A stretch of DNA of 64,000 nt from Pseudomonas sp. PSB18 (GTDB lineage Bacteria > Pseudomonadota > Gammaproteobacteria > Pseudomonadales > Pseudomonadaceae), in assembly GCF_014596565.1 (NCBI RefSeq), contig NZ_NOIN01000002.1, forward strand, positions 434,001 to 498,000, written 5' to 3'. This document shows, one piece after another, positions 45,742 to 55,756 of the stretch. Numbering within the stretch: position 1 is the stretch's first letter; every line of letters begins with the position of its first letter. A program made the translations under genes and the position numbers. Under the pieces are notes generated by a model. The model did not search any database. It was not told the DNA's origin and saw nothing but the letters and a program-made list of their open reading frames with translations.

Positions 45742-46460
45742 CAGCAAGCCTCCCCAAGGGTGGCGGTGACACCGCCGTCGACATCGCGACGGCAACTGAT
45801 GCGCCGCACCTGCAAGCCGCTGGCGCGGGCCAGGGCTTCATCATGAGTGGCAACCACGCAGCACACGCCGCTATCGCGGGCCTGGGTCACTAGCAATTGC
45901 ATGACGCGCTCGGCGTTCAACGGGTCGAGGGCCGCCGTCGGCTCATCCGCCAGCAGCAGCCGCGGAGCGTGGGCCAAGGCCCGGGCACAACTGACCCGCT
46001 GGCGCTGGCCGACGGACAGGTCCGCCGGTTTCTTGTCCAGTTGATCGGCAATATCCAGTTGCCCGGCCAGGCGCGCCACACTGCCGTCGTCCTTCAAGCC
46101 GAGCAGTTTGCGCGACAACTCGATGTTGCCACGCACCGTCAGGAACCCGAGCAAACCACCGGTTTGCAGCACATAGCCCAGGTGCCGGCTGCGCAGCTGC
46201 GCCAGCTCACTTTGCTCGGCGCCGCGCCACAGGCGGGCGATGTCCAGCGTTGTATTGGCAGGGGCAAACTCGAACTGCCCGGCCTGATCCGGAGCCAGCA
46301 CCAACGCCAGCATGTCCAGCAAGGTGCTCTTGCCGCAACCGCTGGGGCCGACCAGCGCCAATTGCTCACCGGCACGCAGCTGCAGCCGTGGGATCACCAG
46401 GCTGTAGCGCTGGCTGCCGGCGCCCCGGCTTTTATGCACCGCACTCAGGCTCAGCATCAT
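45741..46460 (-). CDS. tagT: TagT-like ABC transporter ATPase
   Basis: 239 residues. Walker A GPSGCGKSTLLD, ABC signature LSVGQRQRVSCARAL and Walker B LLLADEPTAALD are intact, so it is a functional ATPase of the LolD/MacB type, partner of TagS. ATGATG at 46460-46455 overlaps the ppkA stop; I use the first ATG, the second is equally possible. Confidence 0.88.
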   Translation of the reverse strand: MMLSLSAVHKSRGAGSQRYSLVIPRLQLRAGEQLALVGPSGCGKSTLLDMLALVLAPDQAGQFEFAPANTTLDIARLWRGAEQSELAQLRSRHLGYVLQTGGLLGFLTVRGNIELSRKLLGLKDDGSVARLAGQLDIADQLDKKPADLSVGQRQRVSCARALAHAPRLLLADEPTAALDPLNAERVMQLLVTQARDSGVCCVVATHDEALARASGLQVRRISCRRDVDGGVTATLGEAC

Positions 46461-49400
46461 GGCAAGGTCGACAATGGAACGCGGTACAGGGCGTCGCCCG
46501 GCTCGGCATCGCCGAAGCGCACCCAGTTGGCGAGGTCGTTGTGGAAGGTTTCGTAGAGGCGGATTTTCGAATCCAGCTCGTCGATGAAATCTTCCTGCTC
46601 GGCCACGCTCAAGGACAACCACAGGTCCTGGGTCATGCTCAGCGACTTGCTGCGGTAAGGAAGCCCTTCCAGGTACTCGCCGAGGATGCCGCCGTCGGCA
46701 AGGTTGCCGCCCTTGCGCAAGGCCGAGGGGTCGCGGCTCATGTAGGCACTGGCACTGGCGATTTCCTGGAAGAAATCCTTGGGCGAGCTCTGGGTCTTGC
46801 GGGCCGCGTCGACGATCAGTTTCAGCGATTGTTGCAGGTCGTTGAGCTGCAGCTTGGTCAGCATCACGCAGACCTGGAACGCCGGCAGCGCCGGGTTGGT
46901 CAGGTCGCGGTCGGCGGTCCAGGCGCTGACCAGTTGCGGTGCCTGGCTGGCGGCCTTGCGCCCGAGGAAATCCATGTGCATGGCATAACCGACCGCCGCC
47001 GATTTGTCGGCCAGGCTCGGCGCGGCGCCCAATTGCGGAACCGCCTGCGCCTTGTTGCTGCGCACCTGGTGCACTAGGTCGGCGAATACCGAGCCGATCT
47101 CGTCCACCCGCTCGCCCAGCTTGTGCACATCCGCGCCGGCGACGGGAATGTACAGGTCACCGATCTGCGGGTTGGCGTCGGCGGTCAGGGTGCGGTACTG
47201 GCTCTGGGCACCGGCGTGGGTTTTCTTGCCGGCGTCGCTGAGCAGGTGCAGGGCGTAGATCTTGATCTGCTTGCCCAGCGCCGCCTGACGCACCTCGGCC
47301 TCGTTCATCTGCGTGGTGGCAAACGGATCGTTCTTGCGCAAGGCACCGGCATCGGTAATCAGCAGGATCAGGCGCCCGCCATAACCGGACCAGTCCATGC
47401 CCTCGACCGCTTCCATGACCCCGGCAAACGCATCCTCGTTGAACGAATGGCTCGACACCGTAGACGCCTTGACCTGCCGCGCAAGGTCCAGGAAGCGTTG
47501 CGGGTCGCGGCCCTGCTCCAGGGTGATCAGGGTCTTGGCGACGTATTCCAGGCCCGGGGTTTTCTTGGTGCTGTTGCGGAACCCCACCAGGCCGAAGCTG
47601 ACACTGTCCAGCTCTCCACGCTCAGCGATGCGGGTCTGCAGCTCATGGACCACGTCGCGCACCTGATCGATGTAAGGCTGCATGGACACCGTGGTGTCCA
47701 CCACCAGCACCACGGCGGTGCGGAACGCATCGGCGTTGGCGGTCAGGATCGGCGTGTTGTTGGCCGCTGCCCGGGGCGTGTTGCCGGGATCGATGGACGC
47801 CACGTTGAGCAACTGCACCGGCTGGCCATTCTCATCGAAGCTCTCGCGGGAATCGAAGATTGGCAACAGGTAGAACTGGTTTTGCGGCACGGCGCTGGCG
47901 GCCGGCTCCAGGGCCAGCACCTGCTGGTTATCCTCGCGGTTCTGCTGCGCCTTGAGCAGTACGTTCTTGGCATTCGACGGGTTGGCCAGCAGTTTTTCCA
48001 CTTCGCCGGGCTGACGCAGGAACATCACCGGCGCGCGGCCGGAGCGTTCGGTGAACTTGAGCACCAGGCTCTGTTTCCAATCGCTGACCTGGGCAGCCGG
48101 CAACCAGCCGTCGCTGCGCCCATCCGTGGCGGCGCCGACCCGCACCCACGCGCCGCCATTGACGTCTTTGCGCTGGTACACGTACAGCACCGAGAACGCC
48201 GGCAGCTCCTTGCCCGGCGCGGCGCCCGGTTCGGCGGCAAGTTTCGCCCCCGGTTTGCTGAGCACTCGCTGGAACAGGGTTTTCTTGCCGGCCATCAACA
48301 GCGGACGCTGACCGCCATCGGCTTCCGTCGCCACGGGAGGATTGACCGGCGGTGCCACGGGCGGCTTGGCCGGTGGCGTCTCAGGGTTCTTTACCGGAGG
48401 CGTTTCAGGCGCTTTCACCGGCGGTTTGCTGGACGAGGCAGTGGATGTAACGGACTGCTTGGTGGTCTTGCCGCTGTCACCGGACAACCACCAATACCCC
48501 GTTCCACCCAAGGCCAACGCCACCGCCACCGCGACGGCGGCAAGGGCGAACACCGGGGTCTTGCGCGGCTGCGGGGCGGCAGGTCGCTGGGGTGGGCTCA
48601 CCGGTGGCGGGACTGGCGTCGGTTGTGGCTTCGGTTGCGATTGGGGCTGCACGGGGCCGCTCGGGATGTCGATGGACATCGGCGTCAATCCCGCCAGGTC
48701 ATCACGGCTCGATGGCGGCGGCACGGGCAGCGGCAATGGTCGGATCAGGGTCGCCTCGGCCGAGTCCGCGGGCAGGTTATCCAGGGCCCGCAACAGCGCT
48801 GCCGCATCCGGGAAGCGTTCCGCCGGGTCCTTCGCCAACAGCTTGCGCAGCACGTCCTGGTAACGGCCGTGGTGCACCGGCAGTTCCGGCAGCGGTTCGG
48901 TCAAGTGGGCCAGGGCCGTGGACAGTGCATCGTTGCCGATATACGGCAGCTTGCCGACGAGAATTTCGTAGAGCACAACTCCCAGGGCATACAGGTCGGC
49001 GCGGCCGTCGATGTCCTGGCCACGGGCCTGTTCCGGGCTCATGTAGCTGGGCGTGCCCACCGCGAAACCGGCCTGGGTGAATTGTGTGCGGTCGTCCAGG
49101 GACTTGGCGATGCCGAAGTCCGAGAGCACCGCCGTGCCGTCGGCGCGGAAAAGGATGTTCGCCGGTTTGACGTCGCGGTGCACCAGGCCCAGCCCATGGG
49201 CGTAGCCCAGGGCCGAGGCGATCTGGCGAATGTAGATCAGGCCCTGCTCCGGCGACAGGCCGGCGGCGATGCGCTCCTTGAGCGTGCCGTTGGGCAGGTA
49301 TTCCATCGCCATGTAGTACAGCTCACCGACATTGCCGATGTCATGGATGGTGACGGTGTGCGGGTGCGACAGGCGCGCCAGGGTCTTGCCTTCGCGCAGG

Positions 49401-49570
49401 AAGCGCTCGCAGAACGTCGGGTCGGCGGCCAGTGCGGCCGCCATGACCTTGAGCGCCACCTTGCGCTCCAGGGAGCGCTGGGTCGCCAGGTAAACGCTGG
49501 CCATCGCGCCTTCGCCAATCTCGCCGTCGATGTCGTAGCCGGGGATCTGGATGTTCAAAACGGGGTTCAT
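46457..49570 (-). CDS. ppkA: T6SS Ser/Thr protein kinase PpkA with von Willebrand A domain
   Basis: 1037 residues. Hanks-type kinase domain (about 8-270) with GEGAMASVYLA, VALKVM (ATP-binding Lys), VHRDVKPANIL and DFG. A Pro-rich linker and one membrane helix (about 345-366, VFALAAVAVAVALALGG) lead to a periplasmic part with a VWA-type domain starting near 615 (VLVVDTTVSMQPYID). PpkA phosphorylates Fha, which switches on the H1-T6SS. Kinase inside, sensor outside the inner membrane. Overlaps pppA by four bases. Confidence 0.93.
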   Translation of the reverse strand: MNPVLNIQIPGYDIDGEIGEGAMASVYLATQRSLERKVALKVMAAALAADPTFCERFLREGKTLARLSHPHTVTIHDIGNVGELYYMAMEYLPNGTLKERIAAGLSPEQGLIYIRQIASALGYAHGLGLVHRDVKPANILFRADGTAVLSDFGIAKSLDDRTQFTQAGFAVGTPSYMSPEQARGQDIDGRADLYALGVVLYEILVGKLPYIGNDALSTALAHLTEPLPELPVHHGRYQDVLRKLLAKDPAERFPDAAALLRALDNLPADSAEATLIRPLPLPVPPPSSRDDLAGLTPMSIDIPSGPVQPQSQPKPQPTPVPPPVSPPQRPAAPQPRKTPVFALAAVAVAVALALGGTGYWWLSGDSGKTTKQSVTSTASSSKPPVKAPETPPVKNPETPPAKPPVAPPVNPPVATEADGGQRPLLMAGKKTLFQRVLSKPGAKLAAEPGAAPGKELPAFSVLYVYQRKDVNGGAWVRVGAATDGRSDGWLPAAQVSDWKQSLVLKFTERSGRAPVMFLRQPGEVEKLLANPSNAKNVLLKAQQNREDNQQVLALEPAASAVPQNQFYLLPIFDSRESFDENGQPVQLLNVASIDPGNTPRAAANNTPILTANADAFRTAVVLVVDTTVSMQPYIDQVRDVVHELQTRIAERGELDSVSFGLVGFRNSTKKTPGLEYVAKTLITLEQGRDPQRFLDLARQVKASTVSSHSFNEDAFAGVMEAVEGMDWSGYGGRLILLITDAGALRKNDPFATTQMNEAEVRQAALGKQIKIYALHLLSDAGKKTHAGAQSQYRTLTADANPQIGDLYIPVAGADVHKLGERVDEIGSVFADLVHQVRSNKAQAVPQLGAAPSLADKSAAVGYAMHMDFLGRKAASQAPQLVSAWTADRDLTNPALPAFQVCVMLTKLQLNDLQQSLKLIVDAARKTQSSPKDFFQEIASASAYMSRDPSALRKGGNLADGGILGEYLEGLPYRSKSLSMTQDLWLSLSVAEQEDFIDELDSKIRLYETFHNDLANWVRFGDAEPGDALYRVPLSTLP

Positions 49571-50298
49571 GACGGCACCTTCACAACCACCACGGTGATG
49601 TTGTCCGGGGCACCGCGCATCAGGCCCAGGGAGACCAGGCTGCTGGCGATTTCGCCGGGTTCGTCGTGGCTCAACACTTCGCGGATTTCTTCGTCTTCGA
49701 CGGTCTTGGTCAGCCCGTCACTGCACAGCAGGTAGCTGTCGCCCGGCACCAACAGCAGCTCGGTCATCGCCACGTTCAACTGCGCCTCGACGCCGATGGC
49801 GCGGGTGACGATGTTGGCCCGAGGATGCACCCGGGCTTCGGCTTCGCTGAGCAGGCCGCTGTCCTGCAGGTCCTGGACGTAGCTGTGATCCCGGGAGATG
49901 CCTTCCAGCACGCCGTCGCGCAGGCGGTACAAGCGGCTGTCGCCGGCCCACAGGCACATGCCGCGCAGGTCACGGGCGGCGAGTACCACTACGGTGCTGC
50001 CCATCATGGTCACGCCACGGTTGGCGGTTTCTTCACGCACGGCAGCGTTGACCCGCTGCAGGTCGCTTTGCAGCGCCGCGACGTATTCGTCCAACGAACG
50101 GCCCACGGCAATGTTGCGCAGGCTGTCGACGATCAGGCTGCTGACGTAGTCGCCCGCCGCGTGCCCGCCCATGCCGTCGGCGACCACCCACAGGCCGTTT
50201 TCCGGCAGGTCCAGGCACGCGTCTTCGTTGACCTGGCGGACCATGCCGACATGGCTTTTGCTTGCAGATTTGCAGGCTTTCCCAGCACTTGGACGCAT
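49567..50298 (-). CDS. pppA: T6SS PP2C-type protein phosphatase PppA
   Basis: 243 residues. PP2C motifs VADGMGGHAAGDYVS, LWAGDSRLYRL and LLCSDGLTKTV give the metal-binding Asp residues. It removes the phosphate from Fha and opposes PpkA, recycling the apparatus. Starts right after the tagF stop and overlaps the ppkA ATG (ATGA). Confidence 0.94.
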   Translation of the reverse strand: MRPSAGKACKSASKSHVGMVRQVNEDACLDLPENGLWVVADGMGGHAAGDYVSSLIVDSLRNIAVGRSLDEYVAALQSDLQRVNAAVREETANRGVTMMGSTVVVLAARDLRGMCLWAGDSRLYRLRDGVLEGISRDHSYVQDLQDSGLLSEAEARVHPRANIVTRAIGVEAQLNVAMTELLLVPGDSYLLCSDGLTKTVEDEEIREVLSHDEPGEIASSLVSLGLMRGAPDNITVVVVKVPS

Positions 50299-50952
50299 CT
50301 ACACAACACCTTCTTGGCCGAGCAAAAATTGCGCAAAATCAGCAGCGGCCGGCAGGCCCTGGCAGCGCATCAAACCGGGCGCGATACGCTCCGAACCCTG
50401 GCCCCACCACAGGCTCGCCCCCTCGCAGGCCGACTCGGCCAGGGCGCTCATGCGTCGCTGCGGGTCGGTGGCATCGAAGCGATGCAGACTGGCAAACCGG
50501 CTGCTGGGCAGCCGTGGCAGAAACATCGGGCTGCCAAGGTTTTCCAGTTCCGCGCCGAAGGCCTCGAACGTGGCCTCTACGCTCAATGTGCTCAGCAGCA
50601 GGTTCTCCACCCGCTCAAACCACTCGTCCGCACCGCCGACCACCGACGCGGGGTCTGCATCGGGCTCCAGCAACACCGCAACGGTCAACGGAAAATAGCG
50701 CCCGACCCGGTCGATGCTCGGCATCACCACCCCAACCGCAGCGTCCGGCCCACACACGCCGGGGGCGACCATGAAGCGCCACAGCGGGCTAACCAGATAG
50801 GCATCCAGCCAACGCTCGCCGAGGCTGGTCTGGCTGGCGAGCAATCCCGCCGCCAACCACGAGTCCCACGGACCGATAAAGCTCTGGGGCAAGCCACGGC
50901 TGACAAAATCCCCGCGACTGGCCAACTTTCCATAGAAACCCGCTGTACTCAT
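50299..50952 (-). CDS. tagF: T6SS-associated protein TagF
   Basis: 217 residues. DUF2094 family: MSTAGFYGKLASRGDFVSRG at the start, then LWRFMVAPGVCG and the central VGRYFPLTV. TagF is a post-translational repressor of the H1-T6SS that acts apart from PpkA through Fha. Placed as in P. aeruginosa (PA0076), between tssM and pppA; overlaps the tssM stop (ATGA). Confidence 0.92.
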   Translation of the reverse strand: MSTAGFYGKLASRGDFVSRGLPQSFIGPWDSWLAAGLLASQTSLGERWLDAYLVSPLWRFMVAPGVCGPDAAVGVVMPSIDRVGRYFPLTVAVLLEPDADPASVVGGADEWFERVENLLLSTLSVEATFEAFGAELENLGSPMFLPRLPSSRFASLHRFDATDPQRRMSALAESACEGASLWWGQGSERIAPGLMRCQGLPAAADFAQFLLGQEGVV

Positions 50953-53900
50953 AGCCGCTCCGGCAGGCTGAAGCCGCTGAGCACGCGGCTCTTGAACGGG
51001 TTGAAGGCACTGTTGGCCCGCAGCTCGTAGGACGCGCTGGCGTTATCGACCCGCAGCCGCAGGTTGAAGCGGTCCGGCGAGTTGCCGGCGGTCAGGTCCG
51101 ATTGCTCCAGCAGCCGGAACCAGGCCCACGGCCCGTCCAGGGTGATGCCGGAGCGACCGCTGGAGGACGGCGGCATGACCGAGATCCGCACCACGCCGAT
51201 GCTGCCCGGGTTAGGCCACTGCATGGCGGTCGGGCGACTCGGGCCGTGGTCGTAGCTCAACTGTTGGCCGTCCAGGTCGAGCAGGAACTGGGTGATGGTC
51301 GAATCCATTGCCACCGGCTTGAGTTCGAAGCGCACCATCGGCTGGGTGCCGCCGGAACGGAAGAACGCATCGCGAATGGCCGCCGCGCGCTGGAAGGTCT
51401 GCAGCACGCCAGGGGCAATGCCGAGCTTCTGCGCCGCGCCCGGCTGCCAGCGCCAGGTCGGCGTGGACGTGTCGACGTAGGGTTGCAGGTACTTGCGGAA
51501 GTAGTTGTCCATCACCCCGCCGACGCCGAAGAACTGGCCGAAGTCATCGAGGGTCGCGTCCCGCGCACTGCCTGGCGACATCGGATAACGCCCGGCCAGG
51601 GATTGGCGGTAGATGTTCACCACTTCGCTGGTCCAGGCGGCGTTCAGTTGATTGCGCACCCCGCCCATCATGCTGTTGGTGGTGGAATTGACCACTGACT
51701 TGACCAGCCCTTGCACCAACGGCGGCTGCCGCTCGGCGTTGAGACTGACCCGGGTGGCGGCCGCCGCGGCCTGGTTCTTGGCCTCGCCGAGCAAGGCATC
51801 ACCGCTGGCTCCGACCATGGCACTGACCTGAACATACAGCGCGTTCATGTCGGCCAGCAGGCCATCGATGGCGGCCGGTTCACCGTCGTTCTTGCTGACG
51901 ATGCTGTTGAGCTCGGCAAAGTGCGCCGTGATCGGGTCATCGCTGGCCTGCGGCGCGCTTTGCGTCGCCTGCTCCTGGCCGAGCAAGCTGCCCAGGCGTT
52001 CCTTGAGCTTGTCCACCCCGCCTTCCACCGGCGCGCCCTGGGCGGCCAGCAGGCGTTCGTCCTGTTGCAGGTCGGTTTCCTTCGCCACCGCCACCAACAG
52101 TTTTTTCAACGGCGAGGTCGGCCCGGAGATCACCCGCAACACATCGGCAGCCTGGGCCACGCTGGTGATCGGCACGAAATCGATGTCGGCGAGCAAGGCA
52201 TCCCATTGCCGCTGATAGTCCTGGAAGTACAACCGGCGCACATCGGCGGCCAGGCTGGCAACGTTCTGCTGATCGGCCTCTTCGTGACCCAGCACCCATT
52301 GCTCTTCAGCCAGGGTGCCGGTCTGGCTCAGGCTGGTGAGCAAGAAGCCCTGGCGGTAACCCTTGACGGTGAAGAACCCGCTCAGCGGCTCGCCCAACGG
52401 CTTGCCGCTCTTGCGGCTGAACACCAGCGCGGCATCACGCCCGGCGGCTTCGTTGATGCGGAAGTCCGGGATGCCTTCGGGCAGTTTCTGCCGCTTGATC
52501 CGGTCGTAGACACGCTGGGCCACGGGCAGTTGTTGCAACTGGCGGCGCAGGTCTTCGATCAGCCGTGGGTCCAGCCGTGCGGTAGGCGGGTGCCGTTCGA
52601 ACAGCGCTTGCAGATGCTCGCTCAGGGCCAGCCGTTGTTCGGCCGGCAAGTCACGGGGCAGGCTGCGATCCCAATCCAGGGCGATCCAGGCCTTGATGAA
52701 GTCGGCGTCGTAATGCTCGTTGTCGGCGAGCATCAGGTAGGCCTTCAAGCCTTCGTAGAGGAAATCCGAATTGCCGCCGCTGTGCAGTTGCTCTTCGATG
52801 CGCGTCAGCAGGCGCGGCGCGAACACCGCGATCAGCAACTTGCGATAGACGCTGCCGGACTCGGCTTCCAGCATGTCGCCCTGGTACAGGCCCAGGCCCT
52901 CGGCCCAATCCGGCGCATCCCCGGCCAGGTGTTTCACGGCGTTGAGCAACGGCAGCACCGCGAGCACATCACGCTGTGCCGGGCTGAGGTTTTGCACAGT
53001 CTGGCCCAGGGGCGCGACCTTCTGGTCGACCTGGGCGATGTAGGCCTGGTTGGCGCGATAACTGACCCACCACAAGGTGCCGACCACCAACACCACCAGC
53101 ACGGTGGAGGCCAATACGCCCCGGGCGATCCATTTGCGCCGACGCTCGACTTTCGGGTCGACGCCCACCAGACCACGCTCGGCGAAGGCCACGGCGGTGA
53201 AGAGTTTTTCGATGAAGTAGCTGCGCCCGGTGCCGGTCTGGCGCGCCAGGTGCTGGCGGTCCAGGTTCATGCTCTGGGCCATGGAGCCGATCAGTCGGTC
53301 GATCGGGCTACCTTCCTGGGTGCCGCTGGTGAAATACACACCGCGCAGCAGTACGCGCTCTTCGAAGGCGTTGGGCTTGAACACGCCTTCGAGGAAGCTT
53401 TGCAGACAATCCTTCAACGCCCCGAACTGCTGCGGGAAACCGTAGATCAGATCTCGCCGCGCCGGGTCGCGTTCCTGTTGCAGGCGTTCCACCAGACGGT
53501 CGTTGAGGCGTTGCTCCAGGCCGGTGAACTCACTTTGCAGGTGCGCCAGCGGGCTGTCGTTGCTCTTGCCGTCGTCGAGGGCGAAGGTCATGCCCCAGAC
53601 CTGGGCGCGCTCTTCCTTGCTCAGGGTGTCGAAATACTCCATGAACCCGGGCACCAGATCGAGCTTGGTCAGCATCAGGTAGACCGGGAAGCGCACGCCC
53701 AGTTGGGTGTACAACTCCTGGATGCGCAGGCGGATCGCCGCGGCATGGGCGGCGCGCTCGGCGTCGCTGCCCAGCAGCAGGTCGGACAGGCTGATGGCGA
53801 TGAACGCACCGTCAATCGGACGCCGGGCCCGCTGCTTTTTCAGCAGGCCGAGGAAGCCCAGCCAGGCGGCCTTGTCGATGGCCGCGTCGCTGTCCTGGGT

Positions 53901-54449
53901 GGTATAGCGTCCGGCAGTGTCGAGCAGGACGGCCTGATCGGTGAACCACCAATCGCAATTGCGCGTACCACCGACGCCACGCACCGCGCCGGCGCCCAAC
54001 TGGGCGGCCAACGGGAAATGCAGTCCGGAGTTGACCAACGCGGTGGTCTTGCCCGAACCGGGCGGACCGATGATCACGTACCACGGCAGCTCGTAGAGGT
54101 TACGGCGCTCGTCACCGCCCAGCTTGGCCTTCTTCAAGAGTGCCAGGGCTTCGTCCATGCGCTGGCGCAGGGTTTCGAGTTCTTCGGCGGTGGCGATGCT
54201 GGTGGGGTCGGGCGGCGTCTGCTCGGCCAGGCTGCGCATGACTTCGGCGGCCTGACGACGGGCCTGGATGATGCGGAACACGCGGTAGGCGATCCACACC
54301 GCGAACACCAGGATGATCAACGCCCAGCGCCGGCCTTCGGGCACCAGCCAGTCCAGCAGCGGGCCGACGAACCAGATGATCAGGCTCAGGGCAATCAGCC
54401 CCAGCAATGGGATGACCCAGCGGATCATGAAACTGAAAAACGCCTTCAC
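50949..54449 (-). CDS. tssM: T6SS membrane complex protein TssM (IcmF)
   Basis: 1166 residues. Two N-terminal membrane helices (about 8-55), a cytoplasmic NTPase-like domain with intact Walker A GPPGSGKTTALVNSG (near 129), a third helix (about 440-465) and the long periplasmic IcmF/DUF1215 region. With TssL and TssJ it builds the trans-envelope channel. Overlaps tssL by four bases (ATGA). Confidence 0.95.
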   Translation of the reverse strand: MKAFFSFMIRWVIPLLGLIALSLIIWFVGPLLDWLVPEGRRWALIILVFAVWIAYRVFRIIQARRQAAEVMRSLAEQTPPDPTSIATAEELETLRQRMDEALALLKKAKLGGDERRNLYELPWYVIIGPPGSGKTTALVNSGLHFPLAAQLGAGAVRGVGGTRNCDWWFTDQAVLLDTAGRYTTQDSDAAIDKAAWLGFLGLLKKQRARRPIDGAFIAISLSDLLLGSDAERAAHAAAIRLRIQELYTQLGVRFPVYLMLTKLDLVPGFMEYFDTLSKEERAQVWGMTFALDDGKSNDSPLAHLQSEFTGLEQRLNDRLVERLQQERDPARRDLIYGFPQQFGALKDCLQSFLEGVFKPNAFEERVLLRGVYFTSGTQEGSPIDRLIGSMAQSMNLDRQHLARQTGTGRSYFIEKLFTAVAFAERGLVGVDPKVERRRKWIARGVLASTVLVVLVVGTLWWVSYRANQAYIAQVDQKVAPLGQTVQNLSPAQRDVLAVLPLLNAVKHLAGDAPDWAEGLGLYQGDMLEAESGSVYRKLLIAVFAPRLLTRIEEQLHSGGNSDFLYEGLKAYLMLADNEHYDADFIKAWIALDWDRSLPRDLPAEQRLALSEHLQALFERHPPTARLDPRLIEDLRRQLQQLPVAQRVYDRIKRQKLPEGIPDFRINEAAGRDAALVFSRKSGKPLGEPLSGFFTVKGYRQGFLLTSLSQTGTLAEEQWVLGHEEADQQNVASLAADVRRLYFQDYQRQWDALLADIDFVPITSVAQAADVLRVISGPTSPLKKLLVAVAKETDLQQDERLLAAQGAPVEGGVDKLKERLGSLLGQEQATQSAPQASDDPITAHFAELNSIVSKNDGEPAAIDGLLADMNALYVQVSAMVGASGDALLGEAKNQAAAAATRVSLNAERQPPLVQGLVKSVVNSTTNSMMGGVRNQLNAAWTSEVVNIYRQSLAGRYPMSPGSARDATLDDFGQFFGVGGVMDNYFRKYLQPYVDTSTPTWRWQPGAAQKLGIAPGVLQTFQRAAAIRDAFFRSGGTQPMVRFELKPVAMDSTITQFLLDLDGQQLSYDHGPSRPTAMQWPNPGSIGVVRISVMPPSSSGRSGITLDGPWAWFRLLEQSDLTAGNSPDRFNLRLRVDNASASYELRANSAFNPFKSRVLSGFSLPERL

Positions 54450-55750
54450 TCGACTCCCTCCGCCAATACGGTGATTTCAACCCGACGGTTGCGTGCACGC
54501 CCTTCCGTGGTGGCGTTGGACGCCAGTGGTTCAGTGTCGCTGCGGCCTTCGGCGCTGAAGCGCTCGGGCTGGCCGGTCTTGGCCGACAGGATCTGCAGCA
54601 CCGACTGCGCCCGCGCTTCGGACAACGCCCAGTTGGACGGGAAGCGCAACGTGGCAATCGGACGATTGTCGCTGTGGCCGGTCACCAGGACCTGGCCCTT
54701 GACCTTGCGCACCGCATCGGCGATGCGCAGCATCAACGGTTCGAAATCGTCCTTGATGCTGGCGCTGCCCGAGGCGAACAGTTCGTCGCCACGGATGGTC
54801 ACCACCGAACGGTCGACGGCGTCCTCCACCGCGATCCGGCCGGCCCTGATTTCATCAGCCAGGAAACCGGCCAGCCGTGGTCGCTCGACTACCTTCGGCT
54901 GCACCACAGGACGGTCGATGGTCTGCACCGGAATTTCGCCGAGGAAATGAATGTTCTTGAACACCGGTTCGGCATCGGAGGCGAGTTTCATGCGCAGGCC
55001 GAACAACAGCGCCAGGAGCAAGGCCGCGCCGATGGCCACGGCGATCCACGGCGGCATGAATTGCGCCAGGCGGTCGCGGGCCACGGTGACGCCGCGCCAG
55101 TGTGGCGACAACTCGCGCTCGTAGTCGCCACGGGCACTGCGGATCACCGCACTGGTGCGTTCGCGCAACGCTTCGAGTTGGCTGCGACCGTCGTTCATCA
55201 CCCGGTAGCGCCCCTCGAAACCGAGGCACATGCACAGGTACAACAGCTCCAGCAGGTACAAGCGTTCCCGCGGACTTTGCAGGCAATGCTCCAGCAACTG
55301 GAAGACTTTCTCGCCGCCCCAGGCTTCGTTGTGCACAGTGATCAGCAGGCTCTGCTTGCCCCAGTCACTGGTGCCGCCCCAGGGGGTGCTCAACACCGCT
55401 TCATCCAACGCGGTGCACAAGGCATAGCGAGCCAGCAGCACGTCGTTGCGCACCACACCGGCAGCCTCGGCGCGCTCCTCGAACTGGCGCAGATAGGCCA
55501 GCAACTGCGCACGCAGGCTGGCCGGTGCCGGATGCGCGATGGTATTGCGCAGGCGCGTCAGCAGGGCCAGCAGCGGGCCGGCGGCGCTTTCCAGCGGATT
55601 GAGGCCCTGGGCCTTGCCGGTCAGGACCGGCGCGGCCGGCATCGACAGCGGCGCGGGTGCGGGCTGAGGGCGACCGGCATCCGGGCGGAACGGATCCGCG
55701 CCACGGCCACCGGGCGTTGGCATGAACTGGGTACGATCGTCGTTGCTCAT
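54446..55750 (-). CDS. tssL: T6SS protein TssL (DotU) with OmpA-like domain
   Basis: 434 residues. DotU domain (about 55-250, AYLRQFEERAEAAGV; LYLLELLYLCMCLGFEGRY), a single membrane helix near 255-275, and a C-terminal OmpA/MotB-like peptidoglycan-binding domain (about 310-430, VTGHSDNRPIATLRFPSN and ARNRRVEI). It is thus the extended form that anchors the channel to peptidoglycan itself. Confidence 0.94.
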   Translation of the reverse strand: MSNDDRTQFMPTPGGRGADPFRPDAGRPQPAPAPLSMPAAPVLTGKAQGLNPLESAAGPLLALLTRLRNTIAHPAPASLRAQLLAYLRQFEERAEAAGVVRNDVLLARYALCTALDEAVLSTPWGGTSDWGKQSLLITVHNEAWGGEKVFQLLEHCLQSPRERLYLLELLYLCMCLGFEGRYRVMNDGRSQLEALRERTSAVIRSARGDYERELSPHWRGVTVARDRLAQFMPPWIAVAIGAALLLALLFGLRMKLASDAEPVFKNIHFLGEIPVQTIDRPVVQPKVVERPRLAGFLADEIRAGRIAVEDAVDRSVVTIRGDELFASGSASIKDDFEPLMLRIADAVRKVKGQVLVTGHSDNRPIATLRFPSNWALSEARAQSVLQILSAKTGQPERFSAEGRSDTEPLASNATTEGRARNRRVEITVLAEGVE

Positions 55751-55756
55751 CGCGAA

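Noticed and set aside
47123..49735. Plus-strand open frame of 870 codons opposite ppkA
   Set aside because: Arg/His/Gln-rich shadow of a kinase gene with all motifs.
51711..54950. Long plus-strand open frame of 1079 codons opposite tssM/tssL
   Set aside because: Mirror of high-GC third-position bias in the true minus-strand genes; the translation is rich in Gly/Arg/Gln/His without motifs, whereas tssM and tssL have clear domains.
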